A DNA stretch of 64,000 nt, from NCBI RefSeq assembly GCF_003060865.1, contig NZ_CP028918.1, positions 2,716,001 through 2,780,000 of the forward strand, read 5' to 3'. The notes under the pieces are model-generated. The model had not been told where the DNA came from. It made no database searches and worked only from the letters and a program-made list of their open reading frames with translations. Shown piece by piece: positions 47,337 through 57,078 of this stretch. Both the position numbers and the translations under genes were made by a program. Position 1 is the first letter of the stretch, and every line of letters begins with the position of its first letter. Source of the DNA: Gemmobacter aquarius (GTDB taxonomy: Bacteria; Pseudomonadota; Alphaproteobacteria; Rhodobacterales; Rhodobacteraceae).

Positions 47337-48575
47337 CTACCTTACGAACGCGTCACCAAACCCTGCGGACCGCGCGATGCCCCGCGCCGCTGCCGCCTCG
47401 GCGGGCGATCCGAACGGACCGGCCATCACCACCGTCAACCCGTTTGCGCGGCCCCGCGCCACAGGCAGACCCGCCGCCGCCAGACGGGCCAAAGCCCCCT
47501 CGGCATTGGAGGGAACACCGAAGCTGCCCGCCTGCACGTAATATCCGCCCTGCCGCGCCGCGACCGGAGCCACAGGTTCGGTCGGTGCCGACATGGTCGA
47601 AACCACCAGAACCGTCCCGTTGACCCGCGCCCGCGCCGCCTCGCGCCGCGCCTTGCGGGTGTCGCCGACCAGCTTTGCAGGCGTCTTGCGCGTCCAGACC
47701 TGGTCCTGCGCCGCCTGCCCCGCCGCCGTGCCGACGCCGCGCAGCGGGTTCAGCCGGTCATCCTTCCACGCAACCGTATACCCGACCGGAGCCTGCGACA
47801 CCGTCTGCGCCACCCGCACATTCACCGTCGGACGCCCCTGCCCCGAGGCTTGCCCCAAGGGGATCTCGGCGACACGCGATGGCGCAACACGGGCCACAGG
47901 CTGCGGCGTATCCTCAAAGGCAGCGCCCACGCCTGCACCGTCCGCAAAGACCGGCGCCCGCAAATTCCGCAACGCCCCGTCACCCGGCGTGCACACCAGC
48001 ACCGTCCCGCCATTCGTCAGCGCAAGACGCTGCAACCGCGGGGCCGAAGCCGGACACCCGACCTGTCCCGCAACCGACCCTACCGAAACACCGGGCCGCA
48101 CCGCTACGACCAGCGGTTGGGCCGCCGCAGGCGCAATCTGTCCGGTCGGTATGACCGTTCCCACCCGCGCCGGAGGCGGCACGTAATCCGCAGCCGCAAC
48201 GCTCTGCCGCATCGGGGCCTGCGCCACCGCCAGGGGCTTCGGTGCAACCGTGGCCACGCGGGGCGCGGCAGCCATCGGTTCCGTCATCGGCACCTCGTCC
48301 GGCACGGTCGCAATCTCGACCTGCTTGCCGCCGAATGTCGGAGGATAACCGCACAGCACCTTGCGGTCCTGACCCACGCGCGGCACCCAGTTCACCGTCC
48401 CGCCCATGCCCGCACGCAAAAACACGCAGCCGCGACTGTCGATATATTGCATCGATGAATACCCGGCCGGCGGCAGCTCTTTCGGGCCACCGATCTGCGA
48501 AACGGTCTGGGAATGGGCCATAGATGCGCCCAGAACGGCGACCCAAAGGGTCACCGAAGCCAACTTAATACACAT
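47337..48575 (-). CDS. SPOR-domain protein, exported
   Basis: 412 residues. A Sec signal peptide (cleavage after AHS near residue 22) is followed by an N-terminal domain with conserved Cys (DSRGCVFLRAG, KVLCGYPPTFGG), an Ala/Pro/Val-rich low-complexity linker, and a C-terminal SPOR domain of about 75 residues (GGYYVQAGSFGVPSNAEGAL ... VVMAGPFGSPAEAAAARG). SPOR domains bind denuded peptidoglycan at division sites. It probably acts in the periplasm or as an outer-membrane-associated cell-wall protein. It is transcribed convergently with the preceding gene. Confidence 0.88.
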   Translation of the reverse strand: MCIKLASVTLWVAVLGASMAHSQTVSQIGGPKELPPAGYSSMQYIDSRGCVFLRAGMGGTVNWVPRVGQDRKVLCGYPPTFGGKQVEIATVPDEVPMTEPMAAAPRVATVAPKPLAVAQAPMRQSVAAADYVPPPARVGTVIPTGQIAPAAAQPLVVAVRPGVSVGSVAGQVGCPASAPRLQRLALTNGGTVLVCTPGDGALRNLRAPVFADGAGVGAAFEDTPQPVARVAPSRVAEIPLGQASGQGRPTVNVRVAQTVSQAPVGYTVAWKDDRLNPLRGVGTAAGQAAQDQVWTRKTPAKLVGDTRKARREAARARVNGTVLVVSTMSAPTEPVAPVAARQGGYYVQAGSFGVPSNAEGALARLAAAGLPVARGRANGLTVVMAGPFGSPAEAAAARGIARSAGFGDAFVR

Positions 48576-48643
48576 AAACTACCCCCAAGTAGCACAAGGG
48601 GAACCATGCGATAGTTGGCGGTCCGAGTAAAGCGAAAGCTGGC

Positions 48644-49276
48644 TTATTTTGTGCCGAACATGCGGTCACCCGCATCCCCTAGTCCCGGAACAATATATCC
48701 ATGATCATTAAGAAGACGATCCACAGATGCTGTGACAATCGGCACATCCGGATGCGCCGCCTTCATCCGCGCGATTCCCTCGGGCGCAGCCAAAAGACAC
48801 AGGAACCGGATGTTCTTTGCCCCCTTCGACTTGATCAGATCGATCGCCGCCGCACTCGAATTGCCGGTCGCAAGCATCGGATCGACCACGATGGTCACGC
48901 GATCCTCAAGCTGTTCGGGCAGCTTGCAGTAATACTGCACCGGTTGCAGCGTCTCGGGGTCGCGGTAAAGCCCCACGAAACCCACGCGCGCGGCCGGAAT
49001 CAGCTCCAATATCCCGTCCAGCAAACCGTTGCCTGCCCGCAAGATCGACACAAGGGCGAGCTTCTTGCCCTCAATCATCGGCGCGTCCATCTCCTCGAGC
49101 GGTGTCTCGATCCGCTTCGTGGTCATCGGCAACCCGCGCGTCACCTCATAGGCCAGAAGCAGGCTGATCTCGCGCAGCAACTGCCGGAATGATGCCGTCG
49201 ATGTATCTTTTTCCCGCATCAAGGTCAGCTTGTGCTGCACCAGCGGATGGGTGACGACAGTCAGATGGTCCAGCAT
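48644..49276 (-). CDS. upp: Uracil phosphoribosyltransferase
   Basis: 210 residues, full length. It converts uracil and PRPP to UMP. The PRPP loop [12 protein letters not shown] and the C-terminal uracil-binding segment [15 protein letters not shown] are present; [12 protein letters not shown] is conserved. It is the last gene of the cdd-deoA-deoB-add-upp operon, 12 bases after add. Together these salvage nucleosides to bases, UMP and pentose phosphate. Confidence 0.97.
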   Translation of the reverse strand: MLDHLTVVTHPLVQHKLTLMREKDTSTASFRQLLREISLLLAYEVTRGLPMTTKRIETPLEEMDAPMIEGKKLALVSILRAGNGLLDGILELIPAARVGFVGLYRDPETLQPVQYYCKLPEQLEDRVTIVVDPMLATGNSSAAAIDLIKSKGAKNIRFLCLLAAPEGIARMKAAHPDVPIVTASVDRLLNDHGYIVPGLGDAGDRMFGTK

Positions 49277-49288
49277 GGCGAAAGCCCC

Positions 49289-50260
49289 CTATAGCCTTTT
49301 CAGCACCTTTTCGCGGGTATCGGCGTCACAAAAGGCCGCGTCAAGCGATGCCCGCGCAATGCCGTCAAAAACCCCTTCGTCCCAATCGAAAGCACGGTTC
49401 AACATCTCGTATTCCCGCGCCATCGTGGTGTGGAAAAACGGCGGATCGTCGGTGGAAACGGTGAACTTCACCCCCCGCTTGTAAAACTCGCCGATGGGAT
49501 GCTTGCGCCAGCCGTCATAAAGCCCCAGCGCAATGTTCGATCCGGGGCACACCTCCAGCACGATGCCCGCTTCCGCGATCTCGTCCACCAGCGCCAGATC
49601 CTCGATCGCCCGCACCCCGTGCCCGATCCGCTCCACCTTCAAATCGCGCAGGGCCTCGCGCACGCTTTCCGGCCCGCCCCACTCACCCGCATGGGCGGTC
49701 AGCCGCAACCCCGCCTCGCGCGCGCAATCGAAGGACCAGACGAAATCCTTGGGCTTGCCGATCTTCTCGTCCCCCGCGATCCCGAAGCCCACGATGAAAT
49801 CCCCCGCCGTCTCGACCGCGCAGCGCACGGTCTGCCGCGCCTTTTCAGGCCCGAAATGCCGGATGCAGGTGATGATCCCGCGCAGGGTAATGCCATCCTG
49901 CGCCTCGGCGCGGTCAGCCGCCTCGCGGATCGCGTGCAGATACTCCCGCCACGCCCCCACATCGCGCCCACCGCAGAAATCGGGGCTCAGGAAGGTCTCG
50001 CAATACACCACCCCCGACGCAGCACTTTCCTCGAGCACCGCCGTGGTCAGCCGCGCATAATCCTCGGGCTTGGTCAGCACGGATGTCGCCGCTTCGTAAA
50101 CCTTCAGGAACTCCCAGAAATCGGCAAAACGGTAATTCCCGCCCTCGTCGAAAATCCCGCCGATATCGACCTTCTTTTCCTTCGCCAGCCCACGGATGAA
50201 CGCAGGCGGCGCCGCCCCTTCAAGGTGCAAATGCAACTCGACCTTGGCCAAATCTTTCAC
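49289..50260 (-). CDS. add: Adenosine deaminase
   Basis: 323 residues from GTG 50260. Zinc and active-site motifs are all present: VELHLHLEGA (two His), HAGEWGG (His and Glu), RIGHGVRAIED (His), STDDPPFFHT (two Asp). It hydrolyses adenosine and deoxyadenosine to inosine forms. Upstream codons encode no homology, so the GTG is preferred; AAGGA lies about 11 bases before it. It follows deoB by 13 bases. Confidence 0.95.
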   Translation of the reverse strand: MKDLAKVELHLHLEGAAPPAFIRGLAKEKKVDIGGIFDEGGNYRFADFWEFLKVYEAATSVLTKPEDYARLTTAVLEESAASGVVYCETFLSPDFCGGRDVGAWREYLHAIREAADRAEAQDGITLRGIITCIRHFGPEKARQTVRCAVETAGDFIVGFGIAGDEKIGKPKDFVWSFDCAREAGLRLTAHAGEWGGPESVREALRDLKVERIGHGVRAIEDLALVDEIAEAGIVLEVCPGSNIALGLYDGWRKHPIGEFYKRGVKFTVSTDDPPFFHTTMAREYEMLNRAFDWDEGVFDGIARASLDAAFCDADTREKVLKRL

Positions 50261-50273
50261 TTGATGGCGTCCT

Positions 50274-51467
50274 TCACAGAAAACTCCTCCCCGACCCCTG
50301 CGCCGGAACCCCCAGATGCGCCGCCACGCTTGCCGCCACATCGACAAACCCGCAAAACCCGATCTCGCCCGCACCGACACCCGCACAGACCACCGGCACC
50401 CGTTCCCGCGTGTGTTCCGTCCCGCGCCAAGTCGGGTCATTGCCGTGATCGGCGGTAAAGATCACAAGATCTCCGGCCCGCATCCGCGCCAGAAACGCGC
50501 CGACCCTGCGGTCGAACCATTCCAACTGCCGCGCATATCCCGCCACATCGCGGCGATGCCCGAAATTGCTGTCGAACTCGACAAAGTTGGCAAATGTCAG
50601 CGATCCCTCCTCGGCCACATCCGCCAGCGTCAGCAAATGTTCGAAAAGCGCCGCATCATCCTTGCCCTTCCACAATCGCCCGATCCCGCGCCCCGAGAAG
50701 ATATCGCCGATTTTCCCCACAGCATGCGTCGCCCGCCCCGCATCCGCCACCCAGTCGAGCAGCGTCGGCGCAGGCGGCGCAATCGCGAAATCCCGCCGGT
50801 TCCCCGTGCGGTGGAAATCCCCCTCGCTTCCCACGAAAGGCCGCGCAATCGCCCGCCCCACCTTCATCGCATGAAGCGTCGGCGCAAGATCGGCGCACAG
50901 TTTCACCAGCCGCTCCAGCCCGAACACCTCTTCATGCGCGGCAATCTGGAACACCGAATCCGCGCTCGTATAGCAGATCGGCCAACCGGTCCGCATATGG
51001 GCGGCCCCGAAAAGGTCGATGATCGCCGTGCCCGACGCATGGCAATTCCCGAGGATACCACCCACCCCCGCCAGCCTGCACACCTCGGCAACAAGGTCAG
51101 GCGGAAAGGCGGGCACCGTATCGGGGAAATAGGTCCAGTCCCAAGGCACCGGCACCCCCGCCAATTCCCAATGGCCCGAAGGCGTATCCTTGCCCATCGA
51201 CACCTCGGTCGCCGCCCCCCAGCGCCCCTTTGGCACCGCCTCCAACCGTGGTGCAGCCTGACCCGAGGCAAGCCGCATCGCAGCCCCCAACCCAAGCGCA
51301 TCGAGGTTCGGCATCCGCAGCGGCCCCGCACGCCCCAGATCGGCACGGCCCGCCGCACATTCGGCGGCGATATGGCCCAGCGTATTGGCCCCCTCGTCCC
51401 CGAACGCCGCCGCATCGGGCGCACCGCCGCAGCCGACCGAATCCATCAACACCAGAAAGGTCCGCAT
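50274..51467 (-). CDS. deoB: Phosphopentomutase
   Basis: 397 residues from ATG 51467, which overlaps the deoA stop as TGATG; a GTG one codon upstream is possible. Metal-binding motifs of the alkaline-phosphatase superfamily are seen at LVLMDSVGCGGAPDA, GKDTPSGHWELAG (nucleophilic Thr), FVEFDSNFGHRRD and FTADHGNDPTWRGTEHTRE. It interconverts (deoxy)ribose 1- and 5-phosphates made by deoA. Confidence 0.96.
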   Translation of the reverse strand: MRTFLVLMDSVGCGGAPDAAAFGDEGANTLGHIAAECAAGRADLGRAGPLRMPNLDALGLGAAMRLASGQAAPRLEAVPKGRWGAATEVSMGKDTPSGHWELAGVPVPWDWTYFPDTVPAFPPDLVAEVCRLAGVGGILGNCHASGTAIIDLFGAAHMRTGWPICYTSADSVFQIAAHEEVFGLERLVKLCADLAPTLHAMKVGRAIARPFVGSEGDFHRTGNRRDFAIAPPAPTLLDWVADAGRATHAVGKIGDIFSGRGIGRLWKGKDDAALFEHLLTLADVAEEGSLTFANFVEFDSNFGHRRDVAGYARQLEWFDRRVGAFLARMRAGDLVIFTADHGNDPTWRGTEHTRERVPVVCAGVGAGEIGFCGFVDVAASVAAHLGVPAQGSGRSFL

Positions 51468-52774
51468 CACGACACCCGCTTCAGAACCAGGGGCGGCTCG
51501 TCGGGTTCCGAAGTCCCGATCCGGTATGCCGCCAGAACCGCCGCCACCGCCCGATCCGCCGCAGCCTCGTCGGCCGCATGCACCATGCCCAAGGGCACGC
51601 CCCGCATCACGCTTTCGCCCAATCCGGCAAGGTCCGACACCCCGACCGAAGGGTTCACACGGTCCCCTTCGCGCAGGCGCCCGCCGCCCAGATGCACCAC
51701 CGCCTCGCCCAAGGCCCGCCCGTCGATGGCCACGACGAAGCCGTCACTTTCGCAAGGCACCTCGCGCACCACGGGGGCCGAAGGCAGACGGTCCGGCCAG
51801 CGGTCAACGAAATCGGCAGGCCCGCCCTGCGCGGCAACCATCCGCCCGAAATATTCCGCCGCCTGCCCGCTTTCCAGCGCATCTGCAATACGGGCCGCGC
51901 CATCCTCGGCATCGGCGGCCAAGCCGCCCAGCGCCAAAGCCTCGCCCCCCAGCGCTGCGGTCAAATCCCACAGCGCCTCGTTCACGCTCGTTCCCGTCAG
52001 CGTCTCCATCACCTCGATCACTTCCAGCGCATTGCCCGCCGCCGTAGCCAAAGGCTGGCTCATGTCGGTGATCAGCGCAGCCGTCATGCAGCCCGCCCCC
52101 TGCGCGGTGGACACCAGCGCCTGCGCCAAGGCTTCGGCCTTCTCCAGCGTATCCATGAACGCGCCGGACCCGCATTTGACATCCAGCACCAGCGCCTCCA
52201 GCCCCGCCGCCAGCTTCTTGGAAAGGATCGACGCGGTGATCAGATCGATGCTCTCGACCGTGGATGTCACATCCCGCACCGCATAAAGCCGCTTGTCCGC
52301 AGGCGCGATCTCGGCATTGGCCGCCACGATGGCGCAGCGCACCTCGACCATCTGGCGGCGCAACTGCGCCTCGGTCAATCCGACCCGAAACCCCGGAATC
52401 GCCTCGAGCTTGTCCAGCGTCCCGCCCGTATGCCCAAGACCCCGCCCCGAGATCATCGGCACATAAGCCCCGCAAGCCGCCAGCGCGGGCGCCAAGAGCA
52501 GCGACACACAGTCCCCGACCCCGCCGGTCGAATGCTTGTCGACCACCGGCCCGTTCATATCCCACTCCAGCACCTTGCCGGAATCACGCATCCCCTTGGT
52601 CAGCGCCACGCGCCCCTCGTCGCCAAGCCCGCGCAACAACGCGGCCATGGCAAAGGCCCCCGCCTGCGCGTCGCTCACCGAGCCATCCGCCAGCCCCGCC
52701 GCGAACCAGCGCAACTCGTCCGTCGAAGGCTTGCCCCCGTCCCGCAGCTTGGCGATGATCGCCCGCGCGTCCAC
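51467..52774 (-). CDS. deoA: Thymidine phosphorylase
   Basis: 435 residues. Conserved phosphate/substrate motifs: VVDKHSTGGVGDCVS, MISGRGLGHTGGTLDKLEAI, ADKRLYAVRDVTSTVES and KKLAAGLEALVLDVKCGSGAFM. It phosphorolyses thymidine or deoxyuridine to base and deoxyribose 1-phosphate. It starts one base after the cdd stop and couples to deoB through a TGATG overlap. Confidence 0.97.
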   Translation of the reverse strand: MDARAIIAKLRDGGKPSTDELRWFAAGLADGSVSDAQAGAFAMAALLRGLGDEGRVALTKGMRDSGKVLEWDMNGPVVDKHSTGGVGDCVSLLLAPALAACGAYVPMISGRGLGHTGGTLDKLEAIPGFRVGLTEAQLRRQMVEVRCAIVAANAEIAPADKRLYAVRDVTSTVESIDLITASILSKKLAAGLEALVLDVKCGSGAFMDTLEKAEALAQALVSTAQGAGCMTAALITDMSQPLATAAGNALEVIEVMETLTGTSVNEALWDLTAALGGEALALGGLAADAEDGAARIADALESGQAAEYFGRMVAAQGGPADFVDRWPDRLPSAPVVREVPCESDGFVVAIDGRALGEAVVHLGGGRLREGDRVNPSVGVSDLAGLGESVMRGVPLGMVHAADEAAADRAVAAVLAAYRIGTSEPDEPPLVLKRVS

Positions 52775-52775
52775 C

Positions 52776-53168
52776 TTAGGTCCGGTCCATATGCGCGGCG
52801 GTAAAGACGCCGGGCAACAACTCGGCCACCGTCATCACCTTCTGTGCGCCATCCGTGGTGCACAGCACCACCCGCACATCCTGATCGGCGAATTCCGCGA
52901 TCTTCTGGCGGCACCCGCCACAGGGCGGCACCGGATCGGGGCTGTCGGCGATCACGCAGACCTCGGCAATGCGGGCATCCCCCGCCGCGATCATCGCCGC
53001 AATCGCCCCAGCCTCGGCGCAAGTGCCTTCGGGATAGGCGACATTCTCGACATTGCAGCCCACATGCACGACGCCAGACGTGGACCGGATCGCCGCCCCC
53101 ACCTTGAAACGCGAATAGGGCGCATAGGCGCGTTCACGCACGGCAGTCGCAGCGGCAAGCAGGGTCAT
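52776..53168 (-). CDS. cdd: Cytidine deaminase
   Basis: 130 residues from ATG 53168, chosen because GGAG lies six bases upstream; an ATG four codons earlier is possible. Zinc-binding and catalytic residues are in GCNVENVAYPEGTCAEAGAI and DPVPPCGGCRQKIAEF, giving the C-A-E and P-C-x-x-C pattern. First gene of the nucleoside-salvage operon; its product converts cytidine to uridine for deoA and upp. Confidence 0.96.
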   Translation of the reverse strand: MTLLAAATAVRERAYAPYSRFKVGAAIRSTSGVVHVGCNVENVAYPEGTCAEAGAIAAMIAAGDARIAEVCVIADSPDPVPPCGGCRQKIAEFADQDVRVVLCTTDGAQKVMTVAELLPGVFTAAHMDRT

Positions 53169-53239
53169 TTCCGTCTCCATATGTCGTTCAGCACATCCTG
53201 CGACCGCCGCCGCAAGGATGCAAGGCAGAGGATTTTCCT

Positions 53240-53400
53240 GCGAAAAATCCAAGGGGGGCTTTCCGCCCCCCTCGGGGCTTCGCCCCTCACCCCCCGAGGA
53301 TATTTGACGACAGAAAATGCAGAAGAACCGCCTTCCCCCTGCATCCGGGCACAAGTATTTGCCGGGGGGGGGTGCCGGGGGGGCGGCGGCCCCCCCGCTG
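53240..53400. repeat. GC-rich intergenic hairpin module
   Basis: Two nested features: GGGGGG-CTTTC-CGCCCCCC, then GGGG-CTTCG-CCCC, followed by CACCCCCCGAGGATATTTGA and later ACAAGTATTTGCC with more G and C runs. Similar pieces occur at about 121-180, 60014-60045 and 61910-62020 (ACGAGTATTTGGACAAGG). The combination looks like a dispersed intergenic repeat family. It separates the salvage operon from the cupin gene. Confidence 0.55.
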
Positions 53401-53407
53401 CGACAGG

Positions 53408-54508
53408 TCAGCCGGTGATTTCGGTCGCGGGATTGCCCGGCAGCGTCACTTCCAGCAGTTCCAGATCGGCCGAGGGCTGCGCGTAGCGCGTGGCCATCCC
53501 CGGCGGGATGACAAAGGCATCGCCGCGCGACAGCGCGAAGGGCTCTTTCCCTTCTCCCTCCAGCACCATCGTCCCTCCCATGACAAAGGTGAACAGGATG
53601 TCGCCGCCATGCTTCGTCCACTTCGTATCGCCCCCGTCGGGTCGGGCCACCATGACAGACGCCACGCCCTTGGTATTCGCGTCGATCGTCGTATCCCGCG
53701 CCACGAACCCTGGCAGGCGGAACGGCGCGAACGCCCCCTTGGCCCCAACATTGTGAACGAACCGCTGCCCCTGCCATTCACGTTCGGGCAGCAGATGCGG
53801 GGTAGGCAGCACCATCGCATGGTCGATCTCGGTCACATGTTCCGCAGGCACCCCGATCTCGATCACCTCGATCCCGTCGCTTGCATGCAGCACGCGGTGG
53901 CGGATTTCCGGCGGCTGGATGAAGCAATCGCCCGCCGTCAGCCGGATCGGTGCACCCTGATCCTCGTAGACCACATCGACCCAGCCGTTGATGCAGAAGA
54001 TCAACTGGAACCCGACCTTGTGGTAATGCACCATGTCCGGCACCGGCCCGCCGTCCGGGATGCGGATGTGGCTTGCGATCATCGCGCCCCCCAGACGCGA
54101 CGGCACAAGATCACGGTACTGCATCCCCGCCCGCCCGATCACCCATGGCGCCTGATCCGCCAGCCGCCGCACGACAAAGGCATGTTCGGTCGCGGGCAGC
54201 ACCATCGGCGGGTTCGCCTCGTCGATCTCGATCCTCGTGCCGTTGGGCGCCACCAACACCCGCTCGCCCCCCGCAAAACCGTCAGGGTCATCCGTGAGGA
54301 TACGGATCGTCCCCGCCGCCTCGCTCGCGCCCTTCTGGATCCGCAACCGCAAGCCATGCCCCGACAGCACCGCCACCTCGGGGTTGTCGGCGGGATAGAT
54401 GCTGTCCAGCCGGAACCCCAGCCGCTTGGTGTAGAATGGCAGATCGTCGCGCAATTCCTGCGTCGGCAGGCGGATTTCGGCGCGGGTTTCGGTTTTCTGT
54501 TCCAGCAT
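53408..54508 (-). CDS. Fusion of a glyoxalase/VOC-like domain with a double cupin
   Basis: 366 residues from ATG 54508, where GGAGG lies five bases upstream. The N-terminal 100 residues read like a VOC/glyoxalase fold (ELRDDLPFYTKRLGFRLDSI, VAVLSGHGLRLRI). Two cupin barrels follow: one with DMVHYHKVGFQLIFCINGWV and GDCFIQPPEIRHRVL, the other with WTKHGGDILFTFVMGGTMVL and GDAFVIPPGMATRYA. The His and Glu metal ligands appear more complete in the first. Gentisate dioxygenase-like or isomerase chemistry is possible; the substrate is unknown. Divergent from maeB. Confidence 0.8.
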   Translation of the reverse strand: MLEQKTETRAEIRLPTQELRDDLPFYTKRLGFRLDSIYPADNPEVAVLSGHGLRLRIQKGASEAAGTIRILTDDPDGFAGGERVLVAPNGTRIEIDEANPPMVLPATEHAFVVRRLADQAPWVIGRAGMQYRDLVPSRLGGAMIASHIRIPDGGPVPDMVHYHKVGFQLIFCINGWVDVVYEDQGAPIRLTAGDCFIQPPEIRHRVLHASDGIEVIEIGVPAEHVTEIDHAMVLPTPHLLPEREWQGQRFVHNVGAKGAFAPFRLPGFVARDTTIDANTKGVASVMVARPDGGDTKWTKHGGDILFTFVMGGTMVLEGEGKEPFALSRGDAFVIPPGMATRYAQPSADLELLEVTLPGNPATEITG

Positions 54509-54657
54509 GGGGGCCTCCAATTCGGGACGCACTTTGAAGGTCTTGTCCGATGATTTGCAAGCCATCCCGAAAAGTCCTATTCGATATGCCGGGCTTGACG
54601 CTGGCAGCGGCGGCAGAAAAACTGGTTTAACGTTAAACAAAATCCAAAGGGGCAGTC

Positions 54658-56937
54658 ATGGACGACGGGAAACCGACAAGCGCACGTCAGGCGGCGCTGG
54701 ATTACCATGAATTTCCGAAGCCCGGAAAGCTGGAAATCCGCGCGACAAAGCCGCTCGCCAATGGCCGCGACCTGTCCCGCGCCTATTCCCCCGGCGTCGC
54801 CGAAGCCTGCCTCGAAATCAAGGCAGACCCCTCGACCGCCTCGCGCTACACCTCGCGCGGCAACCTTGTCGCCGTGGTGACGAACGGCACCGCCGTCCTT
54901 GGCCTCGGCAACATCGGCGCCCTTGCCTCGAAGCCGGTGATGGAGGGCAAGGCCGTCCTCTTCAAGAAATTCGCCAATATCGACTGCTTCGACATCGAGC
55001 TGAACGAACCCGACCCCGTCAAACTGGCTGAAATCGTCTGCGCGCTGGAACCGACCTTCGGCGCGATCAACCTCGAAGACATCAAGGCCCCCGACTGCTT
55101 CATCGTCGAAAAACTCTGCCGCGAACGGATGAACATCCCCGTCTTCCACGACGACCAGCATGGCACCGCCATCGTCGTGGGCGCTGCTGCAACCAACGCG
55201 CTGATCGTCGCGGGAAAGAAATTCGAAGACATCAAGGTCGTCTCGACCGGCGGGGGCGCCGCCGGCATCGCCTGCCTCAACATGCTGCTGAAACTGGGCG
55301 TCAGGCGTGAAAACGTCTGGCTCTGCGACCTTGCCGGCCTCGTCTACGAAGGCCGCAACGACCAGATGACCGCCCAGAAAGAGGAATACGCCCAAGGCAC
55401 CACCGCCCGCACGCTGGGCGAGGTGATCGAAGGCGCCGACCTCTTCCTCGGCCTATCGGGCCCCGGCGTGCTGACGCCCGAAATGGTGGCGAAAATGGCC
55501 CCCCGCCCCATCGTCTTTGCCTTGGCCAACCCCTCGCCCGAAATCCTGCCCGACGACGTGCGTTCGGTCGCGCCCGAAGCGATCATCGCCACCGGCCGCT
55601 CCGACTTTCCGAACCAGGTCAACAACGTCCTCTGCTTCCCCTTCATCTTCCGCGGCGCGCTCGACGTCGGCGCAACCGTCATCAACAAGCAGATGGAACT
55701 CGCCTGCATAGAAGGCATCGCTGCCCTCGCCCGCGCCACCACCAGCGCCGAAGCCGCCGCCGCCTATTCGGGCGAGAAGCTGTCCTTCGGGGCCGATTAC
55801 CTGATCCCAAAACCGTTTGATCCGCGCCTGATCGGCGTGGTCGCCACCGCCGTCGCCAAGGCCGCGATGGAAACCGGCGTCGCCACCCGCCCCATCGCCG
55901 ACCTTGATGCCTACAAGCGCACGCTCGACGGGTCGGTGTTCAAATCGGCCATGATCATGCGCCCCGTATTCGAGGCGTCCAAGATCAGCGCCCGCCGCAT
56001 CGTCTTTGCCGAGGGCGAAGATGAACGCGTGCTGCGCGCCGCCCATGCGATGATGGAGGAGACCAACGACATCCCTATCCTGATCGGCCGCCCCGAAGTG
56101 GTGGAAATGCGCTGCGAACGTGCAGGCCTGCCGATCCGCCCGGGCACCGACATCCACCTCGTGAACCCCGAAAACGACCCGCGCTACCGCGATTACTGGG
56201 GCACCTATCACGAACTGATGGCGCGGCGTGGCGTCACCCCCGATATCGCCCGCGCCGTTATGCGGACCAACACCACCGCCATCGGCGCGATCATGGTGCA
56301 CAGGGGCGAAGCCGACAGCATGATCTGCGGCACCTTCGGCCAATACCTCTGGCACCTCGGCTATGTCCGACAAGTGCTCGCCCGTGGCGGGTTGCATCCC
56401 GTCGGCGCCCTGTCCCTGATGATCCTCGAAGACGGCCCGCTCTTCGTGGCCGACACGCAGGTCCACCCCGAACCGACCCCGCAGCAGATCATGGAAACCG
56501 TGCTGGGCGCCGCCCGCCACGTCCGCCGCTTCGGGTTGGAGCCGAAAATCGCGCTCTGCACGCAAAGCCAGTTCGGCAACATGGAAAACGCCGCCGCCTT
56601 GCGGATGCGCGCCGCACTGGAACTGCTCGACGCCCGCGAGCCGGACTTTTGCTACGAAGGCGAGATGAACGTCGACTCTGCGCTCGACCAGCAACTGCGC
56701 GAACGCATCTTCCCGCACAGCCGGATGGAGGGCGCGGCCAACGTCCTCGTCTTCGCCTCGACCGACGCGGCAGCCGCCACGCGCAACATCCTGAAAATGA
56801 AGGCCAACGGGCTCGAGGTCGGCCCGATCCTGATGGGCATGGGCAACAAGGCCCATATCGTCACCCCTTCCATCACCGCGCGGGGATTGCTGAACATTTC
56901 GGCACTGGCCGGAACGCCGGTCACCCATTACGGCTGA
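54658..56937 (+). CDS. maeB: NADP-dependent malic enzyme with C-terminal phosphotransacetylase-like domain
   Basis: 759 residues, typical MaeB length. Residues 1-430 are the malic enzyme ([63 protein letters not shown] for NADP). The rest is a PTA-like domain ([29 protein letters not shown]) that in this family regulates the enzyme by acetyl-CoA and has no transacetylase activity. It decarboxylates malate to pyruvate. AAGGGGCAGTC precedes the ATG. Confidence 0.96.
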   Translation: MDDGKPTSARQAALDYHEFPKPGKLEIRATKPLANGRDLSRAYSPGVAEACLEIKADPSTASRYTSRGNLVAVVTNGTAVLGLGNIGALASKPVMEGKAVLFKKFANIDCFDIELNEPDPVKLAEIVCALEPTFGAINLEDIKAPDCFIVEKLCRERMNIPVFHDDQHGTAIVVGAAATNALIVAGKKFEDIKVVSTGGGAAGIACLNMLLKLGVRRENVWLCDLAGLVYEGRNDQMTAQKEEYAQGTTARTLGEVIEGADLFLGLSGPGVLTPEMVAKMAPRPIVFALANPSPEILPDDVRSVAPEAIIATGRSDFPNQVNNVLCFPFIFRGALDVGATVINKQMELACIEGIAALARATTSAEAAAAYSGEKLSFGADYLIPKPFDPRLIGVVATAVAKAAMETGVATRPIADLDAYKRTLDGSVFKSAMIMRPVFEASKISARRIVFAEGEDERVLRAAHAMMEETNDIPILIGRPEVVEMRCERAGLPIRPGTDIHLVNPENDPRYRDYWGTYHELMARRGVTPDIARAVMRTNTTAIGAIMVHRGEADSMICGTFGQYLWHLGYVRQVLARGGLHPVGALSLMILEDGPLFVADTQVHPEPTPQQIMETVLGAARHVRRFGLEPKIALCTQSQFGNMENAAALRMRAALELLDAREPDFCYEGEMNVDSALDQQLRERIFPHSRMEGAANVLVFASTDAAAATRNILKMKANGLEVGPILMGMGNKAHIVTPSITARGLLNISALAGTPVTHYG

Positions 56938-56977
56938 AAATCGTCTCTCGAACGATACCACGCCGACCAAAGCAGGG

Positions 56978-57010
56978 CCGCGCAATCACAATGCGCGGTC
57001 CCGTTCTGTT
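56978..57010 (+). terminator. Probable terminator after maeB
   Basis: CCGCGCA (56978-56984) and TGCGCGG (56992-56998) form a 7-bp perfect stem with a 7-base loop, followed by TCCCGTTCTGTTTCG. The position 40 bases after maeB fits; the T run is interrupted. Confidence 0.5.
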
Positions 57011-57078
57011 TCGCCCCGCTCTATCCTTACGGGTTCTGCGGTGCATCCTTGCCGCAGCACTCAAGGCAGGAACTCTAG

